64,000 bases of DNA from Chloroflexota bacterium. Lineage in GTDB: Bacteria > Chloroflexota > Anaerolineae > Anaerolineales > Villigracilaceae. Below the pieces are notes generated by a model. That model did no database searches and was not told where the DNA came from. It saw nothing but the letters and a program-made list of their open reading frames with translations. A program made the translations under genes and the position numbers. Shown piece by piece: positions 8,001-20,000 of the stretch (position 1 is its first letter; every line of letters begins with the position of its first letter). The DNA is taken from the NCBI GenBank assembly GCA_023459215.1, contig JAEWVF010000043.1, positions 1 through 64,000 of the forward strand, given 5' to 3'.

Positions 8001-11000
8001 GTCCGCATCCTGATCGCTGGTTTCATCTGCGCCATTGCCAACACTGGAGAAGAGTCCTTCGAGCGGGCCGCCCGCCTGGAATTCGCTGGCAGGGATGTGA
8101 ACAAAGTAATCGCCGGGATTGAGCAGGTCAAACTCGTAGTTGCCATTGGCGTCGGTGGTATCGGTGGCAACCGGCGTATCGGTGGCGGGATTTTGCCCAA
8201 CCCGGAAGAGTTGGATATCGACGCCGCCGATGCCCTGTTCGCCGCCATCCTGGCGGCCACTGTTGGGGGTTCCACCCAACAGCCCGGCATCAAGCCAGAC
8301 GCGGTTGCCAATCGCCACCAGGCGGACGAAGCTGAAGTCGGCGGTGAAGTTGACGTTGTCATCATCCAATACACCGGTGTAGTTTGCCTGATCATCCGTA
8401 ATGGTTTCAGTGTTCGGCTGCAGGTCATAAACCTGGGTGCGGATGCCGGTGGTCGTCAGGGTGGCCACATTGATACCGTTCTCGTCGGCATCGTTATCGC
8501 TGACTTCATCAGCGCCGGTAACCGTTGTTGAAACATAACCTTCGAGCGGGCTGGGCGCAGTCGCATCGAACATGCTGGCAGGAATCTGAACATAGTACTG
8601 GCCGGGCAACAGCATATCAAACTCGTAGTATCCACCACCAGACGTGGTAGTCGTTTCGACCAGCACGCCAGTTGCAGTGTATAGCTCAACCGTCACACCA
8701 TCGACCGGGGTTTCGCCCACGTTCAGGATGCCGTTGTTATAGAACGCGCCCGCGCCAGTGTCTAACCAGACTCGGTTGCCAATGGCCACGAATTGCAAGA
8801 AGCCAAAGTCGGCGGTCAGGTTAACGTTGTCGTCGTCAAGGTAGCCGGTATAGCCGGCATCGTTGTCCGCCGCTGACGGTTCAGTTTCCGGGGCCAGGGT
8901 GTAATCCGGAGTGCGGATGCCGTTGGCAGCCAGGGCAGGCTCATCGATGCCATTCTCATCCACATCCTGGTCGAGCAGTTCACTCGTACCGTTGCCGGTC
9001 GAGGAAATATAGCCTTCGAGATCACCGCCAGACTGGAATTCTGCCGCCGGTATATGCACGAAGTAGTTGCCAGGGTTGAGCAGGTCGAAGTAGTAATCGC
9101 CATTCGCATCGGTAACATCGGTAGCCACAGGCGCATCCACGCCGGGAGTATCGCCGCTGCGGTAGAGTTCGACCGTCACATCCTCAACCCCCGCTTCACT
9201 GCCGTTCTGGATGCCATCGTCGGCAGTTCCTCCGCCTGCACCGGTATCGAGCCAGACGCGATTGCCAAGCGCAACCAGGCGGGTAAAGGCAAAGTCAGCA
9301 GTGAAATTGACGTTGTCGTCATCCAGCGTGCCAGTATAGTTGGCTTGATCTTCAGTAATGAGTTCGCTGTTCGGCTGGAGATCATAATCCGGGGTGCGGA
9401 TGCCGGTCGTGGCCAAGGTGGCAACATCGATACCGTTTTCATCGGCATCGTTGTCATCATCATCGCCTGCCAGGCCATTGCCCAGCGAGGAGACATAGCC
9501 CAGCAGGTCGCCGCCCGACTGGAACTCTGCCGCCGGGATTTGAACATAGTACTGGCCTGGCAGCAGCATGTCGAACTGATAGTACCCGCCGCCAGATGTG
9601 ATGGTCGTGTCAACCAGCACGCCAGCCGAGGTGTATAACTCAACCGTCACATCGTCTACCGGGGTTTCGCCCACATTCAGGATGCCGTTATTGTAGAACG
9701 CACCCGCGCCAGTATCGAGCCAGACGCGGTTGCCGAGGGCAACCAATTCGGTGAAGCCGAAATCCGCTGTAAAGTTAACGTTGTCATCATCCAGCGCACC
9801 GGTGTAGTTCGGTTGGGGTTCGCCCATCTGCTCGGAATCTGGCTGGAGGTCAAAGACAGTGCTGGTAATGCCCGTCGTCGCGGGTGTGGCGCTGTCGATG
9901 CCGTTTTCGTCGCCGGTTTCGTTGGTGATTTCGTCCACGCCGTTGCCGCTGCTCGAGAGCAGGTTTTCCAGGTCGCCGCCAGCTTGGAATTCAGTGGCCG
10001 GGATGACCAGGTAGTACGAACCCGGCAGCAGGTTGTCGAAAACGTAGTAGCCATTCGCATCGGTCACAGTCGAAGCAACAAGATTATTGGCCGAGTCGTA
10101 CAACTGCACCGAGACAAATTCGATGCCCGCTTCGCCGCCATCCAACTGACCGTTGTTGGCCGTACCGCCGCCTGCGCCGTTATCTAGCCAGACGCGGTTG
10201 CCAATGGCCACCTTTTGCAGGAAGCCAAAGTCGGCGGTCAGGTTGACGTTGTCATCGTCGAGGTAGCCGGTGTAGCCGGTGTCGTTATCCGTCACCGACG
10301 GCTCAGCATCCGGGGCCAGGGTGTAATTCGGGGTGCGGATACCGTTGGCAGACAGATTCACCTCGTCGATACCGTTTTCGTCCAGGTTCTGGTCGTCATC
10401 ATCGTTTACGCCGCCGTTGCCGGTCGAGGAAACGTAGCCATAGAGCGCATCACCCGCATCATCGAACTGGTTGGCCGGGATGGAGACATAGTATGCGCCA
10501 GGGTTGAGCAAGTCAAAGTAGTAGTCGCCATTCGCATCAGTGGTGTCAAAGTCCACAAAGACGCCGCCAGATGTGTATAGCTCAACGCGCACGCCATTGA
10601 CACCCAGCTCGCCGCCGCTCTGGATGCCGTCATCGGCTGTGCCGCCGCCCGCGCCGGTATCGAACCAGACGCGGTTACCAATCGCTACCAGGCGGGTAAA
10701 GGCAAAGTCGGCGGTGAAGTTGACGTTATTGTCATCCAGCGAACCGGTATAGTTGGACTGATCTTCGAGGGTAGGTTCGGTGTTTGGCTGGAGATCGTAA
10801 TCCGGGGTGCGGATACCGGTTGTCGCCAAGGTAGCGACATCGATACCGTTTTCGTCGGCATTGTTGTCATCATCGTTACCCGCCAGGCCGTTACCAAGCG
10901 AGGAAACATAACCCGCCAGCGGACTGGGCGCAACCGCATCGAACATGCTGGCCGGGATTTGAACGTAATACTGTCCGGGCAGCAGCATATCAAATTCGTA

Positions 11001-14000
11001 GTATCCACCGCCAGTTGTGGTGGTGGTTGCCACCAGCGCACCCGCCGAAGTGTACAACTCAACCGTCACGCCATCAACCGGGGTTTCACCCACGTCAAGA
11101 ACGCCGTTGTTGTAGAACGGGCCAGCACCGGTATCGAGCCAGACGCGATTGCCGATAGCTACAAATTGCAGGAAGCCAAAATCGGCGGTCAGGTTGACAT
11201 TGTCGTCATCCAGCGGGCCGGTGTAACCGGCGTCATTGTCGCCAAGAGGTTCAGTATTTGGCTCAAGGGTATAGACCGGGGTGCGGATGCCATTGGCGGG
11301 CAGGTTCGCCTCGTCGATGCCGTTCTCGTCCAGGTCCTGGTCGTCATCATCGTCCACAGGGCCGTTGCCGGTCGAGGAGACATAGCCATAGAGCGCATCG
11401 CCCGCATCATCGAACTGATTGGCCGGGATGAAGACATAATACGCACCAGGGTATAGCAGATCAAAATAGTAGTCGCCATTGACGTCAGTGGTGGTGAAGT
11501 CCACAAACGTACCCGTCGAGGTATATAGCTCAACGCGCACATCTTCAACGCCCGGTTCCGTGCCATTTTGGATGCCGTCATCGGCAACGCCGCCTACGCC
11601 CGCGCCGGTATCGAGCCAGACGCGGTTACCGAGCGCCACCATCTCAACGAAGCCAAAGTCAACGGTCAGGTCGGTGGTGGTGCCGGTCGGATCGTCAACG
11701 GAGATGTTCGTAGCGCTTTCGGCGGCGTCCATCGTCAGCACCGCTGACGCAACTTGGCCGGGAGCGGTTCCATCGCCGTTGTCGTTGTCATCCGTGTTCA
11801 CATCCGGGTCATCGTTGTCAGCCTGGTCGAAGGCGTCGGTTGTGCTGGTAACGCCAGTCGAGGCGGGTGTTGCGCGGATAACGTAGTCGCCTTCGGGCAG
11901 GCCGGAGAAGAGATACAGACCGCCGCCAGAGGTGGTGACGCCACCCGCCGCATCGTCAGAAGTACCCAGGATGCCATCGGGGCCAACCGGGATTTCAAAC
12001 AGATTATCGGCTGCGTACAAGCGCACGTTTGCGCCATCCATGGCCGTGTCGCCATCCAAAACATCGTAAGTGCCGTCCCGATTGGCGTCAAAGTAAACCA
12101 GGTTGCCGATCTCGATGCGATAGAAGCCGAAGTCGACCGCCATATTGGCGCGGCCATCCGGCTGGAGGCCCTGATTGTCCACGCCGGGAGCGAGGCCGTT
12201 CACATCGCTTTCACCGGTCAGTTCGCTCAAGCCGGTCGGCCCAAGCGTGACCGCGCGGGAGGCAACTGCGCCAGGCAGCGAGCCGAACAGGTTGAGTTGG
12301 CCGTTGTCATCAGAGTCGACATCCGCCGGGCTGCCATCAGGGTCGGGCGCGGCGGTTTCAGAGATTACACCGACGCCATCCATGCTGCTGTCGGAGGACC
12401 AGTAGCCTTCCAATACCGCGCCAGCACCAAAATTGCTGGCCGGCAGAACGACAACATAATCGCCAGCCGTCAGGTTGTCGAACAGGTAGTAGCCGCCGTT
12501 GATGGTTGTGTCCGTTGCCAGGACAGCCCCGGTCGGGTTGCCGCTGCTGTCGGCACGGTACAACTGGACGGTGACATCATCCACACCAACTTCTGCGCCG
12601 TTGATGTCTGCGCTGTTATCGGTGTCAAACCAGACGCGGTTGCCGAGGGCGTAGGCGTAGGTGAAGCCGAAATCCAAACCATTATCACGTGTGGTTCCAG
12701 TAGACTGGGTAACACTCAAGGTGCCACCCGCTTCGCCGGCGTCCATCGTCAATTGGCCGGAGGTGACGTTTGTCACCGTCGCCGGGCCGATGCCAATCCC
12801 GTTGTCGTTGTTGTCCACTTCGCCATCGGGATCGGTGGTGTCGGCAGAGTTGGCGGTGTCGATTGTGCTGACGTGTCCGCTGGGGGTGGTGACACGGACG
12901 CGGTAATCGCCTTCGGGCCAGCCAACAAATTCATATTCGCCGCTGGCATTGGTGGTGGTGCTGTCCAACACGGTCAGGCCGTCGCCGGAGAGCAGTTCAA
13001 CCGTTACGTTTTCAAGCGGGGTGTCGATACCGCTATTGAAAGTGCCGTTGGCATTTTCATCGCGGTAGACCAGGTTGCCAATCTCGACGCGATAGAAGCC
13101 GAAGTCGACGGTCAGATTGGCGCGGCCATCGGGCTGCGCGCCCTGGTCACCAAGCACACCCGATTCGAGTTGCGCGGCGACTTCGCCAGTGGGTTCGGTC
13201 AGGCCGCTGGGGCCAAGGGTAACAGCCTGGGCAACCACAGCCCCATTGAGCGGGGCCAGGCTTTCGAGAGTACCATTATCGTCGGCATCGGTGGCGACAA
13301 CCTCAGCATCGGGAGCAAGGATTTCAGAGATGCCCCCCACGCCACTGATGGTGGTGCCAGAAGACCAATAGCCAACCAGGGCCGTGTAGAGGTCTCCCAC
13401 GCCGCCATCAACAAAGTTGTCGGCAGCGACGGCAACCACATAGTCGCCGGGGACAAGGTAATCGAAGAGGTAGAAACCGCCCACGGTGGTGACATCGCTG
13501 ACCAGCACGGTAGTCAGGTCACTGGCCGAATACAACTGCACCAGGACATCTGCAACTGTCTGTTCGCCAGCATCCATCACGCCGTTGTTGTCGGTATCGA
13601 ACCAGACGCGGTTGCCGAGGGAATAGTAATCAACCAGTTCGCCGGTATGCTGGGCGCTGTCACTGTAATCGTTGACACCGCCTGAGCCGTCCCGCTCGCC
13701 ATCCGAGTCGCCGCTGCCGCCGGGAGTATCGGAGCCAGTCGGGTTGCCGGTCGTGCCGGTACCAGGCAGGGAGGTCCAAGTCAGGTTGGCGGTGTTGACG
13801 GCAGTGTCATCGCCCTCAAGGTGCGGGGTGGTGAACTGGTCATTGACCGTGACCGTGTAGGTCAGGCCGACCGGGCCACCCGCCAAAGGCATGGAGCAAG
13901 CCGGGGAGTTGCAGGCCCAGATCAGGGCCGGAGCAGCGGAGTCATCCGTCACCCAACCCGCCGGGGCAGTGATGGAGCCGGGGTTGTAGGTTAGCCCAGC

Positions 14001-17000
14001 CGGGATGGTATCGGTCACGATAACATTGAAGGCATCGGCATTGCTCGCGCCGGTGTGTTCAACGGTGATGGTGTAGGTGACCGGCGTCTGGCCGTAAACC
14101 CACAGCCCGTCGGCGTCGTCATCAGCCTTGGCGACGTTCAACTGCGGCTCGACAACCTCGGCAACCACCTCGTTGGATGCCGCCGGAGTGCCGCTATTGA
14201 TGGTCACATCAAAGTCATTAGCGAAGATAGCGCCCAAGGTGTTTTCGGTAACGTTGGTGACCAAAACATTGAATTCGATGTAGATAGATTCAACATCCGC
14301 ATCGGGATTTGTATCCAGGTTGACAATATCGCCCAGATTAAAGGTAATCAGATTGGTCGCCGGGTCGTACTGCACCAAATCAAAGGCAGGCAAAGTGATA
14401 GAAGTAAGTTGCGCCGTTCCGCCCGCATCATACAAATCTACCGGAGAACCATTGGCAGCCTCGAGGTCTGGACCAAAGTCCACGCTGTCAAAGTTGCCCG
14501 CGCCAAAGTGGACGGCGGTAATGGTCATGGTATCGTCCAAGAAAGGTGTGACGAGAGCCACGCCACCACTGACCGAAAGCTGGTCAGAAATAACAACGTT
14601 ATCACTCGTACCTTCGGGAATAGCCACTTCCAGGCGATAGCGCAGGATTTCGCCGACGGCGACATCCGCTGCGCCGGGCAGGGTTTCGCCGGTGTGGGCT
14701 TCGGAACTGGCAAGTATGGATTTAACCGGTTCGATATTGTCAGCAGTCAGGTCGCCAGTATCCGAATCATGGTAATCGTTGGGCGGGTTGGTTCCGTCGC
14801 CGTCACGCTCACCATCCACATCGCCGGGGTTGTTATCGCCTGGCTGGGAAGTCCAATAGACATCGCCCGTGTTTTGAATCAACTGGTTGGGGTTGAGCGC
14901 GCTGGTCAGGATGGCTTCGTACGTGATGGTGACGGTGCTGCCAATCGGGATGTCGCTGATGGTGATTTCGATGGTATTGCTGACATCATCCGACAAGTCG
15001 GTCACGGTAGCCGTTCCCGCGCCAGAGACGTTAACCGTGCCAATCTGCAAGTCGGCGTAGGCGGGCAGGATATCTTCAAAACGGACATCGTAGGCAGTGG
15101 CGGTTGACGTAGCGTCATGCTCCAGGGTGATCGTGTATGTGACGGTGTCGCCGGCATCCGGGTTGACGGCAATCGAAGCAGCATCCTTGGTGATGTTCAG
15201 GACAGGTTCGATGAGCGTAATGTCGCCGGGCGTGGTCGGGTCGGTGACAGTGGAATCAGTTCCGTCATCTTCATAGACCAGTTGGGCAGTATTAGCCAGG
15301 GCGGTGCCGTCCTGGTTGGAATTAACGTTCAGAACGCGCAAGACCACGTTGAGCGTGAAGGTATTATTGGCCGGGTTGTTGTCGTCGGTGGTGGTAATGT
15401 TGTCGAAATCGAAGGTGACATCATCGCCATCAGAAGCCCCGCCGCTGACGGTGGGCGTTGTGTTGACGGTTCCCACAAAGCCGGTGGTATCCACGCTATA
15501 ACTGACATATTGCAGGCCAGTCGCCACAAAATCGGTCACGCGCACATTGGTGCTGACGCCTTCGGGCAGGGTGATGAGAATCGGATACGTTACCGTTTCG
15601 CCGATGGTGTAGATGGTATCGATGGGGGTTTGTTTGTCGATGGCCGGGGTGTCAAGGTCAAAATTGACGCCTGCGCTGTCGGCATAATTGTTCAAGGGCG
15701 TGGCAGCGGTTGTCGGCAAGCCATTATCGCCGTTGCGTTCGCCGGTTTGGGCGCCACTGGCACCGGGCGTGTCAGAACCGGTCGGGTTGCCGGTGGTGCC
15801 GGTTCCGGGCAGGGATGTGTAAGTCAGTTCCAGCAACGCCAAGTCAACATCATCGCCATTGAGGATGTTTTCGCCAGCCGGAGCAGTTGGGCGCACATCG
15901 CCAGAGATACGCACGACAACGTTTTGACCAGGATCAAGACAGGAAATGTTGACTGTCACGTTTTGCCCGCTAAAATAAGGGGGCGCTGTTGTGGCAAACA
16001 ATGTTCCACCATTACAGGTTGCGGCCTGAGTAAAACTCTGAATGACGACCGAAGAAATCTCCAGGTTGGCGTCAACAGCATCGGTCAGCACCAGGTCAAA
16101 GGCGGTGGCGCTGTTGTTCCCGGAGGATGTGTTGGTAATCGTCAGGTCGTAGGCAAACGGGTCACCCGCATCCACCGGGGTGGCAGAGAGTGACTTGGCT
16201 ACCGTGACGGTCGGCTCGGCGACTGTGACACGTACCGAATTGGAATTCAGGGCCGGGCTGGCTGCCGAACCACCAGGATAGTAGGAGAAAGTATTGTCGC
16301 GACTCGTGTTAGACTGGTTGCTTGGATTGCCGGTAACATTTAAGACCAGGACATTAAATTCGATAACGATATACTCGAGGTTACTATCGTCATCCGTGTT
16401 CGACATGTTGCCCAGTTTGAAATAGACATCCGTACTGCTGCCGTAAGTATCGTTATCCGAGCCGGTAGCACTGGACATGGCCCCGTCTGGAAGCAGAAAA
16501 GTGGGGGTGATGCTGTTAACTGTGGTGTCATCGCCGCTGACCACCAGGCCGGCGCCTGAGATGATTGTCGAGGTCATGCAAGCCGTCCCGCCATCACAAA
16601 CAAACGCAATGGTGGCATCCGTCAAATCGTCGATCACCTGCAAACCAGCAGGAATATTGTCCAAGAACATCAGGTTGGGCAAACTTGCGCCTTCAGGAAT
16701 GCGAATCTGCAAGCGGTAGCGGACAATTTCGCCAATCGCAACCCGGTGGTTGCCACCAACAATGGTGGTATGGGCCTCCGATGTGGCGACAATCGACTTC
16801 ACCAGGTTGGGGCTGTCAATCGTCACATCCTGGGCGTCGTTATCGAAGTAGTCGTTGGGTTGGACAACCGGGTCGGTGCCGTTGCGTTCGCCGTCCTCGT
16901 CGCCGGAGCCGCCGGGGGTATCGGAGCCGGTCGGGTTGCCGGTCGTGCCCGTGCCAGGCAGGGAGGTGTAGAAAACCTCGCCGATATTGGTCAAAACCTG

Positions 17001-20000
17001 GCGCGGTGTAACCGTGTAAAGAATATCGGCAGTGTAAACAACACGGACCTGGCAGCCGGGCGCAACACGATCGAAGGTAATACTGACGTTATTGCCAACG
17101 CCAGTATTAGAGTTATCCGTCGCGACAGGGTCGGGCGTGCAAGAAGCATAGGGCAGCACAGAAACAGAGACAAGATCGAGGGCAGGATGCAGGCTGTCGC
17201 TCAGCACCACATCAAATGCATCGGTCGTGCCGGTATTCGAATAGGCCACGGTGAAGGAAACCGCATCGCCAGCGTCGAAGCTGGTCGGAACCGGAGCGGT
17301 CAGGGATTTGTCAACATCATTGATTTCCGGCTCGCGCACTATCAGCGTGACAGTATTGCTGGGGTCACCGGAGCTGTCATTGCCCACAAAACCCTCAAAA
17401 AAATTATCTAGTTCATCCCCGTCATCATTACTACCAAAAGACGCATCGTATTCATTATCAACCAGGGCATTAAACTCAATAACAACATATTCCGTGTTCA
17501 GGTCGTTATCGTTGTTTTCTACAGTATCAAGACGGAAAAAAACCGGTGTGCCGGTAGAGAATGGGCCGGGATTATTGAAATTACCAGTATTTGAAACCAC
17601 CGACTGAGGTACAACAAACGATGGCGCAACACTGTTGATAGTGGTTTCATCTCCCGCCACAACCAAGCCAGCGCCACTCAAATCGCTATTTGACGAAATC
17701 ATACATCCCGGCGCACCTGTGCACACAAAGGCAATCGTTGCGCTGCTGTCATTCAGAAAGGTTAAGCCACGCGGCAAAGTATCTTCAAATTTCAGGTCAA
17801 TATTGGTGCCTTCCGGAATTTCAATCAACAACCGATAGCGGACAATTTCGCCAATAGCAACATCTGCCGCTCCGGGCAGGGTTTCCGCGGTATGGTCTTC
17901 AGATGTAAAAATAATCGATTTTGCCAAGACGAGCGGGGTTGTAACCGTTGTGACAACAAACGATTCACCATGATAATCATTCAGCACGCCTGCCCCGGGC
18001 AGGCCATCTACGCCTGTGCGCTCGTCATCTGGAGCAATAGGGTCAAGATAATAATCTGAACGATTGGTAATATCCCCATCCAGGCTGGTCCATTCGACAA
18101 TGGCGGTATTTTCCAAGGTAGCACTGGCCGGGGTATCGATGGAAATGGTGCCATCCAAGGTGATGGTGATCGTTTCGCCAGGCGCAAGATCAATATCAGC
18201 ACCAGAAACGGTTTGAAGCGTGTAAGCTCCGGGCGCGCCAACAATCTGAAAATCGGCAAGCGTTGCAACACCGGCTGGGCTAGAAACAACCGCAAGACCG
18301 CCAACATCGGGAATGAAATATTGCGGCAAGGGGTCTGAGAAGGTCAGATCATAGGCCATGGTGACGCCACCAGTGATGTCGAAGGTGTAGGTCAGCGGGT
18401 CGCCGGCGTCGTAAGCGAGTGTATCGATAGCCTGCTTGTCAATCGTCACAACCGGTTCGACAACGGTTACATTCTCTGCCGAGACGGTCTGACTACCGTT
18501 GATCGGGTCGCTGGCGTTGATCCAGGTCAGGTTGGCCGAGTTGTTGAGTTGGGTTCCCTGCTGGTTGCCGGTCACATTGGTGACAACCGCGCGATAGGTG
18601 ATCGTGACGGTTTCAGCAACCAGGTTATTGGTATCGGTATTGTTGACCACGTTGCCAAAATCAAGCGTAATCGTGCCGCCGTTATTACTGATGACCGGAT
18701 TATGAAGCGCCGGGTCAGTTCCGGCAAAACAACCATCGGCAATATCTGAAATGTCACATTCCCCGGTTCCTGGATCAAAGGTCATGGTCGGAATGGACAA
18801 AGTCGCCGGGTTCGAGTTAACCACCGAAACCAAATCGACAAAGGCCAGGCCGGGGTCGAGGGTATCGACCAGCAAGGCATCGGGGGTTTCGAGTTCGAAA
18901 AACTTGACTTCGACTTCGTAGGTGATGATTTCACCAATCACGGCCTGGGTGTGGTCATTGCCAACGACATCGAGTTCGGTCGTTACCAGGGTTTTGGTAT
19001 GTCCGGGCAGGCGATTGGTGATGATTTCGGCATCATCGTCGAGCGGATCAGGCAGGTAGTTGGGACCGCCCTCTGTGCCGCTATAACCGATCAAGCTGGC
19101 AGTGTTAACAATAGATTTGCCAGCCGTATCAGCGTCAGCCAACAGCAGATCATAGGTGATGATAACAACGTTTTTGCCGGCACCGATATTGTGTACCTGA
19201 CAAGCGCCTTCCACATTTGCGCCCACGGTCGGGTCGACCACACGGATACCCAAAGCAGGAGCAAAAATGCTAGAAGCATTTCCTGCCAAACCAGGAACGC
19301 CAGGAACAGTAACATCATCCCCGCCGCCAGGTTGACCATCAACCCCGTAACTGGTAATCACCTCAAAATTCAGGAGCGTGCCATCGCCGCGATAAATTTG
19401 CAGGTTTAATCCTTGCCCGGTGGCAGGAATCATCATACCGGGCGGCAGGATATCCTGAATGGCAATGTCGTAAGCGCCATTTGGGCTATTGCCCTGGTTT
19501 TGAATAACAATGGCATACTTAACCAAATCGTTATTGTCGACGCCTTCCAGAACTGCATCAAAAAGATCGAACGCAAAATCAGGATCGTCTGGATCAGTGC
19601 CCAGGTCGGTGTCGGCAATGGTCGGCGTAAATGGCGCAGCAGCCAAACCGGGCAGAGAAAATTGATCAAAAATTGTCTGGTCGGGTGTAAAGACAATATC
19701 CGTATCCGGGACATGGTCGGTTGATACGGCTGTTTTGCCAATGCGCAGCACCGGCTGGCCAAGGCGAATCTGGACAATATCATCCAGTTCCTGGTCGCCG
19801 GCGTTGGTGGTGCCTTCCGCGGCATTGACCTGATTGGTCAGGAACATGCCATCGGCAAAGGGGTCATCGGTCACCGTAACAGAAAAGAGAATGTCGATTG
19901 TCGATGAGATGTTATAAACGCTATCATACTCGGGATAGGTGATCGTCAGTCGGTTGGACGGTCCATCAACGGCATAGGTAGGATTAACAACCGGGTTGCC

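Noticed and set aside
7355..13640. CRISPR-like periodicity
   Set aside because: The 475-bp period encodes protein domains with synonymous drift; there are no short identical repeats or unique spacers, and no cas genes.
7209..16193. Long plus-strand ORFs (7209-8531, 11754-13685, 14055-15107, 15117-16193) opposite the giant gene
   Set aside because: They are antisense shadows of acidic, Asp/Gly/Val-rich repeats; their translations show no domains, no ribosome-binding sites and mirror the repeat periodicity.
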